From Gemmatimonadota bacterium (GTDB lineage: Bacteria; Gemmatimonadota; Gemmatimonadetes; Gemmatimonadales; Gemmatimonadaceae): a stretch of DNA of 48,939 nt. The position numbers were made by a program, and so were the translations under genes. Location: contig JACPFW010000023.1 in NCBI GenBank assembly GCA_016182795.1, positions 1-48,939 of the forward strand. Direction: 5' to 3'. Under the pieces are notes generated by a model. The model was given only the letters and a program-made list of their open reading frames with translations, was not told the DNA's origin and ran no database searches. Positions 27,269 through 38,631 of the stretch are shown one piece after another. Each line of letters starts with the position of its first letter. Positions within the stretch are counted from its first letter, which is position 1.

Positions 27269-27550
27269 CTACTGCGCGCGTTCGAGAATGTCGACCACGC
27301 GCCACCGCTTGTCCTTGGACAGCGGGCGGGTCTCGGTGATCCGCACCACGTCGCCGACCTTCGCCGAGTTCTCCTCGTCGTGGGCCTTCAGCCGCGTCGT
27401 GCGGGTCACCATCTTGCCGTACACCGGGTGCGGCACGCGACGTTCGATCGCGACCACCACCGTCTTCTGCATCTTGTCGCTCACCACCTTGCCGGTGCGC
27501 ACCTTGCGCCCGGCACGGGCAGCCGCGTCAGCCTTCGTCTGTTCAGCCAT
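27269..27550 (-). CDS. rpsQ: 30S ribosomal protein uS17
   Basis: The 93-residue protein shows [20 protein letters not shown], the [20 protein letters not shown] core and [19 protein letters not shown] near the end. It is an early-assembly 16S rRNA binder. An N-terminal stretch of about 10 residues ([10 protein letters not shown]) is extra. It follows rpmC after 15 bases. Confidence 0.97.
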   Translation of the reverse strand: MAEQTKADAAARAGRKVRTGKVVSDKMQKTVVVAIERRVPHPVYGKMVTRTTRLKAHDEENSAKVGDVVRITETRPLSKDKRWRVVDILERAQ

Positions 27551-27565
27551 GGGTCATTCCTCGGG

Positions 27566-27768
27566 TCAGCGGCCAGCGGCCGCGCCCGCGGCCTTCTCGC
27601 GCAGCACGGTCTTGAGCCGCGCGATGTCCTTGCGGAGCACGCGCAGGCGCAGCGGGTCTTCCAATGGTTCGGTCGCGCGCCGGAACTTCAGGCGAAACCG
27701 CTCCTCTTCAAGCTCCTTGATGCGCGCCTCGATCTCGGCGCCGCTCAGGTCGCGAATTTGTCCGGCCT

Positions 27769-27772
<4 letters not shown>
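27566..27772 (-). CDS. rpmC: 50S ribosomal protein uL29
   Basis: The 68-residue two-helix protein reads [20 protein letters not shown] and ends [14 protein letters not shown] followed by a short Ala-rich tail. It sits next to the nascent-chain exit tunnel. Its ATG overlaps the rplP stop by four bases (ATGA). Confidence 0.97.
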
Positions 27773-28191
<419 letters not shown>

Positions 28192-28202
28192 CGGTCAGCG
28201 CC

Positions 28203-28877
28203 TCACGCGTCGGACGAGTAGGTGTTGCCGGCGCGCCGGCCTTCCACCACTTCGCCCTTGAAGATCCAGACCTTCACGCCGATCGTCCCGAAGGTCGTCT
28301 TCGCCGTGCTGGTCGCGTAATCGATGTCGGCACGCAGCGTGTGGAGCGGCACCCGCCCTTCGCGGTAGCCTTCCACGCGCGCGATCTCGGCGCCACCCAG
28401 GCGCCCGCCGCACTTCACCTTGATTCCTTCGGCCCCCATCCGCATCGCGCTCTGCACCGCGCGCTTCATCGCGCGACGGAACGAGATGCGCTGCGCCAGC
28501 TGGGCGGCAATGTTGTCGGCGACGAGCTGCGCCTCGATCTCCGGGCGCTTGATCTCCTCGACGTTGATGCCGACGTCCTTGCCCGTGATCTGCTGGAGCT
28601 CGGACTTCAGCTTCTCCACTTCCTCGCCCTTCTTGCCAATCACCACGCCCGGCCGCCCGGTGTGCAGCGTCACCACCACCTTGCCCGGCTTGCGGTCGAT
28701 CATGATGTCGGCAATCGCCGGGCTCGCGTTCCCCGGGAAGCGGCGCAGGCGCAGATACTTGCGGAGGAGATCATCCTCCTTCAGCAGCTGCGGGTAGTCC
28801 TTCGTGGCAAACCACCGCGAGCGCCAGTCCTTCGTGACGCCCAGCCGGAAGCCGATCGGATTCGTTTTCTGTCCCAT
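28203..28877 (-). CDS. rpsC: 30S ribosomal protein uS3
   Basis: From the ATG at 28877 the product is 224 residues, starting [20 protein letters not shown]. The KH domain is seen in [20 protein letters not shown] and the C-terminal half in [20 protein letters not shown] and [16 protein letters not shown]. It forms part of the mRNA entry channel. The ATG shares its base with the rplV stop (TAATG). The open frame upstream overlaps rplV and is a shadow. Confidence 0.97.
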   Translation of the reverse strand: MGQKTNPIGFRLGVTKDWRSRWFATKDYPQLLKEDDLLRKYLRLRRFPGNASPAIADIMIDRKPGKVVVTLHTGRPGVVIGKKGEEVEKLKSELQQITGKDVGINVEEIKRPEIEAQLVADNIAAQLAQRISFRRAMKRAVQSAMRMGAEGIKVKCGGRLGGAEIARVEGYREGRVPLHTLRADIDYATSTAKTTFGTIGVKVWIFKGEVVEGRRAGNTYSSDA

Positions 28878-29236
28878 TAGCGCCCTTCCTTCTCGGCCAC
28901 GATGATGTGGATGTGGCTGGTCCGCTTGTGAACCGGCGTTGCCCGGCCCATTGCCGCCGGCGTCCACCGCTTGAGCTTCGGTCCCTCGTCCACCGTCGCC
29001 ACCTTCACGTAGAGCTGGTCCACGTCCAGCGACGCATTCGTCGTCCGGGCAGCCTGCTCCGCGTTCGCGACGGCGCTCTTGAGCACCTTCGAGATCTGCT
29101 TCGCGGCGTGCTTCTTGGAGAACTGCAGCAGCGCGAGCGCGTCGTTCACTCCCAAGCCGCGGATCTGGTCGATGACCAGTCGCATCTTGTAGGGACTCTG
29201 CCGCGCCGTGCGCTGGATCGCGCGTGCCTCAGACAT
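28877..29236 (-). CDS. rplV: 50S ribosomal protein uL22
   Basis: The 119-residue protein has [20 protein letters not shown], the loop region [17 protein letters not shown] and a C-terminal hairpin [20 protein letters not shown] that reaches the exit tunnel. The macrolide-relevant residues near the hairpin tip look ordinary. It follows rpsS by 3 bases and overlaps rpsC by one base. Confidence 0.97.
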   Translation of the reverse strand: MSEARAIQRTARQSPYKMRLVIDQIRGLGVNDALALLQFSKKHAAKQISKVLKSAVANAEQAARTTNASLDVDQLYVKVATVDEGPKLKRWTPAAMGRATPVHKRTSHIHIIVAEKEGR

Positions 29237-29239
29237 GGG

Positions 29240-29572
29240 TTACTTCCCTCCCTTCGCGGCGGGCGCCGGCGCGGCGGCCGGAGCCGGCTTCGCCTTGGCG
29301 TCCGACGCCTTGCCCGCCGCCGTGTGGCCGCGGAAGAGACGCGTCGGCGCAAACTCGCCGAGCTTGTGCCCGACCATGTTTTCGGTCACGTACACCGGGA
29401 TGAACTTGTTCCCGTTGTGCACCGCGAACGTGTGCCCCACGAAATCGGGAAGCACCGTGCTCGCGCGCGACCACGTCTTGACGACCTTCTTCTCGTTGCG
29501 GGCGTTCATCCCCAGCACCTTCTTCATGAGGCTTTCCTGGATGAACGGGCCCTTCTTGATGCTGCGTGCCAT
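29240..29572 (-). CDS. rpsS: 30S ribosomal protein uS19 with Ala/Pro/Lys tail
   Basis: The 110-residue protein starts [20 protein letters not shown] and has the core [20 protein letters not shown] and [19 protein letters not shown], which pack on the head of the 30S subunit near the A-site finger. The last 20 or so residues are Ala-, Pro- and Lys-rich ([17 protein letters not shown]) and are extra to the usual 92. It follows rplB after 15 bases. Confidence 0.96.
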   Translation of the reverse strand: MARSIKKGPFIQESLMKKVLGMNARNEKKVVKTWSRASTVLPDFVGHTFAVHNGNKFIPVYVTENMVGHKLGEFAPTRLFRGHTAAGKASDAKAKPAPAAAPAPAAKGGK

Positions 29573-29587
29573 ATATGGATGTCCCGG

Positions 29588-30421
29588 TTAGCTCTGCGTG
29601 GCCTTGCCGCGCTTCCGGCCGCGGACGATCAGGCGCTGCGACGGCTTCTTGGTGTTGCGCGTCTTCACGCCTTCCTTCTTGCCCCACGGGCTCACCACGT
29701 TCCGGCCGCCGCGCGTGCGGCCGCCATGCGGGTGATCCACCGGGTTCATGACTTCACCACGGACCTTCGGACGGCGACCAGCCCAGCGCGTCGCGCCCGC
29801 CTTGCCCGCCGACTTCAGCTCGTGCTCGGCGTTGCCCACTTCGCCGATCGTCGCCAGGCAGTTGCCGTGCACCAGCCGCATTTCCGTGGAGGCCATGCGC
29901 AGCGTCACGTATTCGCCTTCCTTGGCCACGACCTGCACCGACGTCCCGGCCGAGCGCGCCATCTGGCCGCCCTTGCCCGGAATCAGCTCGACATTGTGCA
30001 CCGCCGTGCCGAGCGGCACTTCCTTCAGCGGCATCGCGTTGCCGGTGCGCACATCGGCGCCCGGCCCCGACGTCACCGCATCGCCCACCGCCAGTCCCTT
30101 GGGGTGGAGGATGTAGCGCAGCTCGCCGTCGGCATACTGCACCAGCGCAATGCGCGCCGAGCGGTTCGGATCGTACTCGATCTGCGTGACCGTCGCCGGC
30201 ACGCCGTGCTTGTTGCGCTTGAAGTCGATCACGCGGTACTTCCGCTTGTGACCGCCGCCAAGGCGACGCATCGAAATGTGGCCGTGGTTGTCACGGCCGC
30301 CCGACTTCTTGAGCGGTTCGGTGAGCGACTTCTCCGGCGTCGACCGCGTGATCGTGTCGAAGTTCGACACGCTGCGGAAGCGCGAGGAAGCCGTCACCGG
30401 CTTGAATTGACGGATGCCCAT
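29588..30421 (-). CDS. rplB: 50S ribosomal protein uL2
   Basis: The 277-residue protein begins [20 protein letters not shown] and has [20 protein letters not shown] plus the peptidyl-transferase-adjacent [20 protein letters not shown]. It is needed for joining the subunits and for the peptidyl-transferase centre. It is coupled by 3 bases to rplW and has no unusual length. Confidence 0.98.
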   Translation of the reverse strand: MGIRQFKPVTASSRFRSVSNFDTITRSTPEKSLTEPLKKSGGRDNHGHISMRRLGGGHKRKYRVIDFKRNKHGVPATVTQIEYDPNRSARIALVQYADGELRYILHPKGLAVGDAVTSGPGADVRTGNAMPLKEVPLGTAVHNVELIPGKGGQMARSAGTSVQVVAKEGEYVTLRMASTEMRLVHGNCLATIGEVGNAEHELKSAGKAGATRWAGRRPKVRGEVMNPVDHPHGGRTRGGRNVVSPWGKKEGVKTRNTKKPSQRLIVRGRKRGKATQS

Positions 30422-30424
30422 GGC

Positions 30425-30712
30425 TTAGCCCTCAAAGATCTCGATCGTGTCGCCCTGGCGGAGCTTCACGATGGCCTTCTTCCAGCGCGGACGGAGCCCG
30501 ATGCTCTGCCCCACGCGGCGCGGCTTGCCGCGCTGCTGCGACGTCCAGACGCCCGTGACATGCACGCCGAACAGCGACTCAATGGCCTGCTTGATCGCGG
30601 CCTTGTTCGCGTCGGGGTGGACTTCAAACGTGTACTCGCCCCGGTCCTGGAACGCCGCCGAGCTCTTCTCGGTGACGATGGGGCGTACAATCGTGCGATA
30701 CGTATTCGGCAT
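30425..30712 (-). CDS. rplW: 50S ribosomal protein uL23
   Basis: The 95-residue protein carries [20 protein letters not shown] and the signature [20 protein letters not shown], then [20 protein letters not shown]. It is the docking site for trigger factor and SRP at the exit tunnel. It follows rplD after 3 bases. Confidence 0.97.
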   Translation of the reverse strand: MPNTYRTIVRPIVTEKSSAAFQDRGEYTFEVHPDANKAAIKQAIESLFGVHVTGVWTSQQRGKPRRVGQSIGLRPRWKKAIVKLRQGDTIEIFEG

Positions 30713-30715
30713 GGG

Positions 30716-31576
30716 TTACTTCCCCTTCTTCTTCGGCGCGGCTTTCTTGGCCGGCGCCTTCTTGGCGGCGGCCGGCTTGGCCGGCGCTTTCTTGGCCGCC
30801 GCCTTCTTGGCCGGCGCCTTCTTCACCGCCGCCTTCTTGGCGGTCGCCTTCTTGGCCGTCACCGCCGCCTTCTTCGCCTTCGGCGACTTGGGGGCCGCGG
30901 TCTTCTTGATCTTCACCTTCTCCACCGCCTTCTCGGCGACGGGGGCCAGCGCCTGGCCAATGGCCGACGCTTCCACGAGCACGACATCCGACCACAGCAG
31001 GTCGTACGTCGACGCGTCGCTGTACGGCATCACGCGCACCTTCGGCAGGTTGCGGCCGCTCAAGAAGACGTTCGGCTTCACGCCGTCGGTCAGGATCAGC
31101 GCGTTCTGGTGCGCAACGCCGAGGCGGGCCAGCAGCTGGTGCAGCTGCGAGGTCTTGGGGGCCTCGTACGCGAAGCGGTCAATGACGACCACCGCGTTCT
31201 CGCGGGCGCGGGCGTTGAGCGCGCTCTTGCGCGCCAGCTGCCGCACCTGCTTGGGCACCTGCTGCGAATAGTTGCGATCGCCGTGCGGGCCAAACACCGT
31301 GCCGCCGCCCGGCCAGTTCGGGGCGCGGGTCGAGCCCTGACGGGCGCGGCCGGTCCCCTTCTGCTTCCACGGCTTCTGGTTGCCGCCGACCACGAGGCCG
31401 CGCGTCTTGGTGTACGCGTTCGCCTGGCGCTGGTTGGCGAGCATCGCCTTCACCGCCTGCTGCATCACCGGCACGTTGACCGTGCCGTCAAACGTCGCCT
31501 GCGGCAGGCTCACCTTCTCGCGCGGCGTCCCCAGCGCGGTATAGGCGGCCGCCTCGAACTGCATCGTATCAGCCAT
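30716..31576 (-). CDS. rplD: 50S ribosomal protein uL4 with histone-H1-like C-terminal tail
   Basis: The 286-residue protein is much longer than the usual 200-210. The L4 core runs from the N-terminus to about residue 220, with [20 protein letters not shown] in the tunnel-lining loop and [20 protein letters not shown] at the end. From about residue 226 the sequence is nearly all Ala, Lys and Pro, as in [20 protein letters not shown], about 60 residues resembling linker-histone tails. uL4 binds 23S rRNA and lines the exit tunnel constriction. The tail should point outward or bind RNA, though that is inference. It follows rplC after 3 bases. Confidence 0.95.
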   Translation of the reverse strand: MADTMQFEAAAYTALGTPREKVSLPQATFDGTVNVPVMQQAVKAMLANQRQANAYTKTRGLVVGGNQKPWKQKGTGRARQGSTRAPNWPGGGTVFGPHGDRNYSQQVPKQVRQLARKSALNARARENAVVVIDRFAYEAPKTSQLHQLLARLGVAHQNALILTDGVKPNVFLSGRNLPKVRVMPYSDASTYDLLWSDVVLVEASAIGQALAPVAEKAVEKVKIKKTAAPKSPKAKKAAVTAKKATAKKAAVKKAPAKKAAAKKAPAKPAAAKKAPAKKAAPKKKGK

Positions 31577-31579
31577 GGA

Positions 31580-32263
31580 TTAACCCTGCTTGCGAACGAG
31601 GACGATGCCGTTCTTCGGCCCGGCCACCGCGCCGCGGAGGTACAGGAGATTGCGTTCCGCATCCACCTTCTCGACGCGGAGATTGATCTGCGTGTGGCGC
31701 GCGTCGCCGTAGTGTCCGGGCATCTTCTTGCCCTTGATCACGCGCGACGGATTGGTGCCGGGTCCGATGGAACCGGGCCGACGATGCTTCGTGTTGCCGT
31801 GCGTGTTCGGACCGCCGCCAAAGCCGTAGCGCTTCACGACGCCCTGGAAGCCGCGGCCCTTGGAGGTGCCCGTCACCTTGACGTGCTCGCCCGGCGCAAA
31901 GATGCCGACGGTGATGACATCGCCGACGTTGTACGTCGGGATCTCCGGGTTCTTGCCCGGCGCGTCATCGAGGCGCACCGACTTGAGCACGCGCGGCGGC
32001 GCCTGCAGGCCGGCCTTGACGGCGTGCCCGATTTCCGCCTTGCCCGCCCGCACACCGCGGGGCTCGCGTTCCCCCTTCTTGCTCGCCCGGCGCAGCTTCT
32101 GCGCGCCGTAGCCGAGCTCGACCGCGACAAAGCCCGCCTTATCCTTGGTCGTCACCTTGGTGACGGGATTCGGCGTCGCCTCCACGACGGTCACGGGGAT
32201 CTGCTGCCCCGCCTCGTTGAAGATCTGGGTCATCCCCAGCTTCTTGCCAATGATTCCGATCAT
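31580..32263 (-). CDS. rplC: 50S ribosomal protein uL3
   Basis: The 227-residue protein begins [20 protein letters not shown] and has the conserved [20 protein letters not shown] with the [20 protein letters not shown] segment near the peptidyl-transferase centre. It is an early 50S assembly protein. Upstream is a 156-base gap holding a repeat array, then rpsJ. Normally these two genes are much closer. Confidence 0.97.
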   Translation of the reverse strand: MIGIIGKKLGMTQIFNEAGQQIPVTVVEATPNPVTKVTTKDKAGFVAVELGYGAQKLRRASKKGEREPRGVRAGKAEIGHAVKAGLQAPPRVLKSVRLDDAPGKNPEIPTYNVGDVITVGIFAPGEHVKVTGTSKGRGFQGVVKRYGFGGGPNTHGNTKHRRPGSIGPGTNPSRVIKGKKMPGHYGDARHTQINLRVEKVDAERNLLYLRGAVAGPKNGIVLVRKQG

Positions 32264-32345
32264 GAATTCCCCTGGATTAGTCGCGGCCGCCCCCGCGTCG
32301 TGCGGATGGCTGATTGGCCGTTGGACTGTTAGCCGAGAGTCGGTC

Positions 32346-32416
32346 GATGGATGCTGGTAGTCGACATCTACCTTCTACCTGCTACCACCTACCATCTGCC
32401 GTCTCCCGTCTATTGC
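32346..32416. repeat. Heptanucleotide repeat array 2 (rpsJ-rplC gap)
   Basis: About seven heptads of the form CTACCNN, degrading to CTGCCGT, CTCCCGT and CTATTGC, occupy 32368-32416. A shorter, decayed complementary arm with GGTAG is at 32346-32364. The sequence matches the arrays at 25406-25460 and 32766-32837 in unit and layout, but the hairpin is poorer. It sits 3 bases from the rpsJ stop codon. Confidence 0.75.
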
Positions 32417-32419
32417 CTT

Positions 32420-32728
32420 TCACTCAACTTTGATTTCCACGTCCACGCCCGCCGGCAAATCCAGCTTCGTGAGCGCGTCCACCGTCTGCGCGCGCGAATC
32501 GAGAATGTCGATCATGCGCTTGTGCGTCTTCCGCTCGAACTGCTCCCGCGACTTCTTGTCGACGTGCGGCGACCGGAGCACGGTCCAGCGCTGCGTCTTC
32601 GTCGGCAGCGGGATCGGGCCGCTCACCTGCGCCCCCGTCTTCTCCGCCGTGCGGACAATGTCCGCCGCGGCCTGATCGATGACGGCGTGGTCGAAGGCCT
32701 TGAGTCGAATGCGAATCTTGCCAGCCAT
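32420..32728 (-). CDS. rpsJ: 30S ribosomal protein uS10
   Basis: The 102-residue protein begins [20 protein letters not shown] and has the conserved [20 protein letters not shown] and the C-terminal [20 protein letters not shown]. Besides its place in the 30S head it doubles as NusE in transcription antitermination. The ATG at 32728 has RBS-like purines upstream, and the open frame above is not S10-like. Repeat arrays flank it on both sides, isolating it from rplC and tuf. Confidence 0.97.
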   Translation of the reverse strand: MAGKIRIRLKAFDHAVIDQAAADIVRTAEKTGAQVSGPIPLPTKTQRWTVLRSPHVDKKSREQFERKTHKRMIDILDSRAQTVDALTKLDLPAGVDVEIKVE

Positions 32729-32765
32729 TAGGGATGCCTCAGGTATTGATTGAGCTGACACAGAT

Positions 32766-32837
32766 GGTAGGTGGTAGATGGTAGGAGGTAGATCAGAATC
32801 CGAAGGTTCTACCGTCTACCATCTACCGTCTACTATC
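32766..32837. repeat. Heptanucleotide inverted repeat array 3 (tuf-rpsJ gap)
   Basis: Four GGTAGNN heptads (32766-32792) face four CTACNNN heptads (32809-32837) across a 16-base loop. The inner 20 bases pair with only two mismatches, so a long hairpin is expected in RNA or single-stranded DNA. It occupies most of the 116-base gap between rpsJ and tuf. Related arrays stand at 25406-25460 and 32346-32416. Confidence 0.85.
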
Positions 32838-32844
32838 AGCGTCA

Positions 32845-34047
<1,203 letters not shown>

Positions 34048-34084
34048 GGGAAAGGGTCCTGTTCTGTAAAAAGGTGGTACGGGG

Positions 34085-36208
<2,124 letters not shown>

Positions 36209-36641
36209 GTGAGAGAGAGCGGGAACCGAAAAAGTGAATCGCGCAACCTTGCGCGGAGCTGAATTCCAGAGAACGAAAATGCGGCTGGACTCTGCACCCT
36301 TCCCCTGCACCTGGGGTTGAGTCGGTATCCATCCGCCCTCGCCGGGTACACTCGCCACTGCTGCGCGAATGGGGACCCACGGCGCGCCGGTCTACGAAGC
36401 CCCGACGTCAAGTTGTCCTGCGTTGCTTTTCGGAAACCTCGGCGCGGGCTGCACTCGCTCCCGTGCGTCATCGGTCGGCTTGGTCCTTCGCCCCCGCGCT
36501 GACAACAGCCACCAGTCAGTTGGCGGGCCCATAATGCCCGGGGCGCAGTTCCCCGATCGTCCGCGAAATCATGCCACGCGGCCGGCTTAGCTCAACGCAA
36601 TTTTCTGCAATTCAGCTTAGCCTGAGGAAGGTAGTGCAATT

Positions 36642-36657
36642 CCTTGACGTGTCAAGG
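36642..36657. promoter_or_regulatory. Perfect 7-bp palindrome, possible operator
   Basis: The arms CCTTGAC and GTCAAGG flank the two bases GT. It includes a TTGAC core and lies upstream of both the plus-strand lipoprotein and the fusA leader, so it could bind a dimeric regulator. No regulator can be named. Confidence 0.3.
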
Positions 36658-36670
36658 CTTAACTGCACAC

Positions 36671-36793
36671 GGAACGGGGAGGGGGTAGGGGCGTAGGATC
36701 GAGAATAGGGAGTGGTGAAGGGGGACGAGATGACCCCCCTCCCCGTTCCGTATCTCGGGCCCCCGACCTAAGCCCCTACCCCCTCCCCGTTCC
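36671..36793. repeat. 22-bp perfect inverted repeat with internal third copy
   Basis: The sequence at 36671-36692 is the exact reverse complement of 36772-36793. The 79-base spacer holds a shorter third copy (36736-36749, reading CCCCCTCCCCGTTC) in the orientation of the right arm. The strand is extremely purine/pyrimidine biased. It may be a REP-like or miniature mobile element between the fusA leader and a lipoprotein gene. Confidence 0.75.
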
Positions 36794-36838
36794 AATTCAG
36801 TAGTTGCATAACCATCCAAGCGCCTGCAGGTTGGTTGT

Positions 36839-37534
36839 ATGCCATTTCTTCCCAACCGGTTACGTTCGATCGCCGGCTTGGCCCTCCTCTGCTCCGCCTG
36901 CTCCACTGATTTCCCGCGGGCCGGAACCGACCCGCTGGTGCAGCCGCCTGCAGGCGTTCGCCTGATCATTGGCACCGGCATCGTGCTGTCCGGCACCGAA
37001 ATCAATATCGCCTCCAACGACACGCTGGTCGTGCGCGCTTTCGTGGACGGCAACTCCAGTGCGTACCTGCCACCCGTAATCACCGCCAGCGACCCGTCGG
37101 CCATCTCCACGCGCAGCGACGGATCGGTGGCCGTCGGGCATCCGGTGTGGGGACTCACGCTCACAGCGACCGCCGCGGCGCGGTCGCCGGTGACGCATCC
37201 CGCGACGATTTCTGCCACCGGGCGCCTGACCGTCGTCTGCGACCTCGCGATCAGGTTTGGAATCGCGGTCGTCGTTCAGGACAGCGTCACCGGCGTTGCG
37301 CCAACCGGGAGTGGTTCGACGACCTTCCGCGCGTGGAGCGATACGTATGCCGATTCGGCGACGTATCCCGCGCTCGTGTCCGGTTGGGGCGGCGTGGGAG
37401 AGCGCGCTGGCGTGTACTCCGTCACGGTGGATGCCACCGGCTACGCTCCCTGGCGTCGCGACGGCATCGAGGTCACGCGCGGCCTCTGTCACGTGCACCC
37501 CGTGCAGGTCGTCGCGCGCCTGCAGCGCAAGTAG
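36839..37534 (+). CDS. Lipoprotein with carboxypeptidase-regulatory-like end
   Basis: The 231-residue protein has a lipobox (GLALLCSAC; lipidated Cys near residue 21), so it is exported and membrane-anchored. The mature part alternates beta strands, for example IIGTGIVLSGTEINIASNDT and SDPSAISTRSDGSVAVG, resembling bacterial Ig-like folds. The C-terminal third (GVYSVTVDATGYAPWRRDGI) looks like a carboxypeptidase regulatory-like domain. It starts at an ATG at 36839 and is on the plus strand, opposite to the ribosomal run that it splits between rpsG and fusA. A terminator hairpin follows. The function is unknown, and it is likely an insertion into the str cluster, though not a recent one as codon use is host-like. 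Confidence 0.78.
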   Translation: MPFLPNRLRSIAGLALLCSACSTDFPRAGTDPLVQPPAGVRLIIGTGIVLSGTEINIASNDTLVVRAFVDGNSSAYLPPVITASDPSAISTRSDGSVAVGHPVWGLTLTATAAARSPVTHPATISATGRLTVVCDLAIRFGIAVVVQDSVTGVAPTGSGSTTFRAWSDTYADSATYPALVSGWGGVGERAGVYSVTVDATGYAPWRRDGIEVTRGLCHVHPVQVVARLQRK

Positions 37535-37559
37535 CCCGTCGCTGTAGGGAGAATGCAAA

Positions 37560-37585
37560 CGCCCGGCGGATCTCTCCGCCGGGCG
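37560..37585. terminator. Bidirectional terminator hairpin
   Basis: A perfect 11-bp stem (37560-37570 with 37575-37585) and a 4-base loop lies between the convergent lipoprotein and rpsG genes. It has a T-rich tail on the plus side and TTTGCATT on the minus side, so it can end transcription from both directions. Confidence 0.75.
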
Positions 37586-37617
37586 TCTGTGTTACTCCGT
37601 GCTGTTCTGTACTTCTC

Positions 37618-38088
37618 TTACCACCGGTAATGCGCAAAGGCCTTATTGGCCTCCGCCATCCGGTGCGTATCCTCTTTCTTCTTCACCGCGTTGCCTTCGC
37701 CCTTCGACGCGGCAATCACTTCGGCCGCGAGCTTCTCGGCCATCGACTTCTCGTTGCGGTCGCGCGAGTACGAGATCAGCCAGCGCATGGCCAGGGCCGT
37801 GCGGCGCTCGGGACGCACTTCGACTGGCACCTGGTAGGTGGCACCGCCGACGCGGCGGCTCTTCACTTCGACAACCGGCTTCAGGTTGGCGAGCGCCTGC
37901 TTGAAGACGTTCACGCCCGGCTGGCTGGTGCGGCTCTCGACGAGGTCCATCGCGCCGTAGAAGATGCGCTCGGCGGTCGACTTCTTGCCGGCGTACATCA
38001 GCACGTTGATGAACTTCGAGACGGTCTGCGAATCGTAGCGCGCGTCCGGCAGGATCGTGCGCTTAACGGCGGTTTTGCGGCGACTCAT
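37618..38088 (-). CDS. rpsG: 30S ribosomal protein uS7
   Basis: The 156-residue protein begins [20 protein letters not shown] and has [20 protein letters not shown], then [20 protein letters not shown] and the C-terminal NKAFAHYRW. It starts assembly of the 30S head and binds the exit-channel mRNA. It follows rpsL after 3 bases, as in the usual str operon, but fusA does not follow directly. Confidence 0.98.
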   Translation of the reverse strand: MSRRKTAVKRTILPDARYDSQTVSKFINVLMYAGKKSTAERIFYGAMDLVESRTSQPGVNVFKQALANLKPVVEVKSRRVGGATYQVPVEVRPERRTALAMRWLISYSRDRNEKSMAEKLAAEVIAASKGEGNAVKKKEDTHRMAEANKAFAHYRW

Positions 38089-38091
38089 GGC

Positions 38092-38475
38092 TTACTTCCC
38101 CCCGGCCTTCGGCTTCTTGGTGCCGTACTTGGACCGGCTCTTGTTGCGGCCGTTGACGCCGGAGGCGTCGAGCTTGCCGCGCACGATGTGGTAGCGAACG
38201 CCCGGAAGATCCTTCACGCGGCCGCCGCGGATGAGCACGATCGAGTGCTCCTGCAGGTTGTGGCCTTCGCCGGGGATGTAGGCGGTGACTTCGAAGCCGT
38301 TGACGAGGCGGACACGCGCAACCTTGCGGAGGGCGGAGTTCGGCTTCTTGGGGGTGGTGGTGTACACGCGAGTGCACACGCCACGCTTGAACGGATTGGC
38401 CTTCAGAGCCGGCGCCTTTTCCTTCCGGGCGACATCGCGGCGGCTCTGCCGGACGAGCTGATTAATCGTCGGCAT
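38092..38475 (-). CDS. rpsL: 30S ribosomal protein uS12
   Basis: The 127-residue protein begins [20 protein letters not shown] and has the decoding-site segments [19 protein letters not shown] and [20 protein letters not shown]. The two lysines at streptomycin-relevant sites are wild-type (TPKKPN and GGRVKDLPG), so no classical rpsL resistance change is present. Nothing ribosomal lies upstream on this strand. The next gene in that direction is a lipoprotein. Confidence 0.98.
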   Translation of the reverse strand: MPTINQLVRQSRRDVARKEKAPALKANPFKRGVCTRVYTTTPKKPNSALRKVARVRLVNGFEVTAYIPGEGHNLQEHSIVLIRGGRVKDLPGVRYHIVRGKLDASGVNGRNKSRSKYGTKKPKAGGK

Positions 38476-38631
38476 CGTATCCTGATGCTGTTCGTGAATC
38501 TGGTCCTACGTGGATCACCCGGGATGGGTGGCACGGAACAGAGCATGAATTGATAGTCGGTCGGAGGGGCCGGGTCAACCGGTCGGACGGCGGCTGGCCC
38601 CGCGACCTTCGTCGCGAAGCGCTAACGGCGA

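Larger units (their letters stand above)
36209..36838. other. 630-base intergenic region, fusA promoter side
   Basis: No convincing gene is seen. The right half holds a short palindrome at 36642-36657 and a 22-bp inverted repeat pair at 36671-36793. The left part must carry the fusA leader and promoter. There are also three GCAATT hexamers between 36597 and 36643. The short frames here have no family features. Confidence 0.6.

Noticed and set aside
28907..32332. A 1141-codon open frame on the plus strand
   Set aside because: It lies exactly antisense to rplV, rpsS, rplB, rplW, rplD and rplC and is Arg/Leu/His-rich with no family match, an effect of GC-rich codon use.
38092..38475. Streptomycin-resistance change in rpsL
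   Set aside because: The lysines in TPKKPN and VKDLPG are wild-type.
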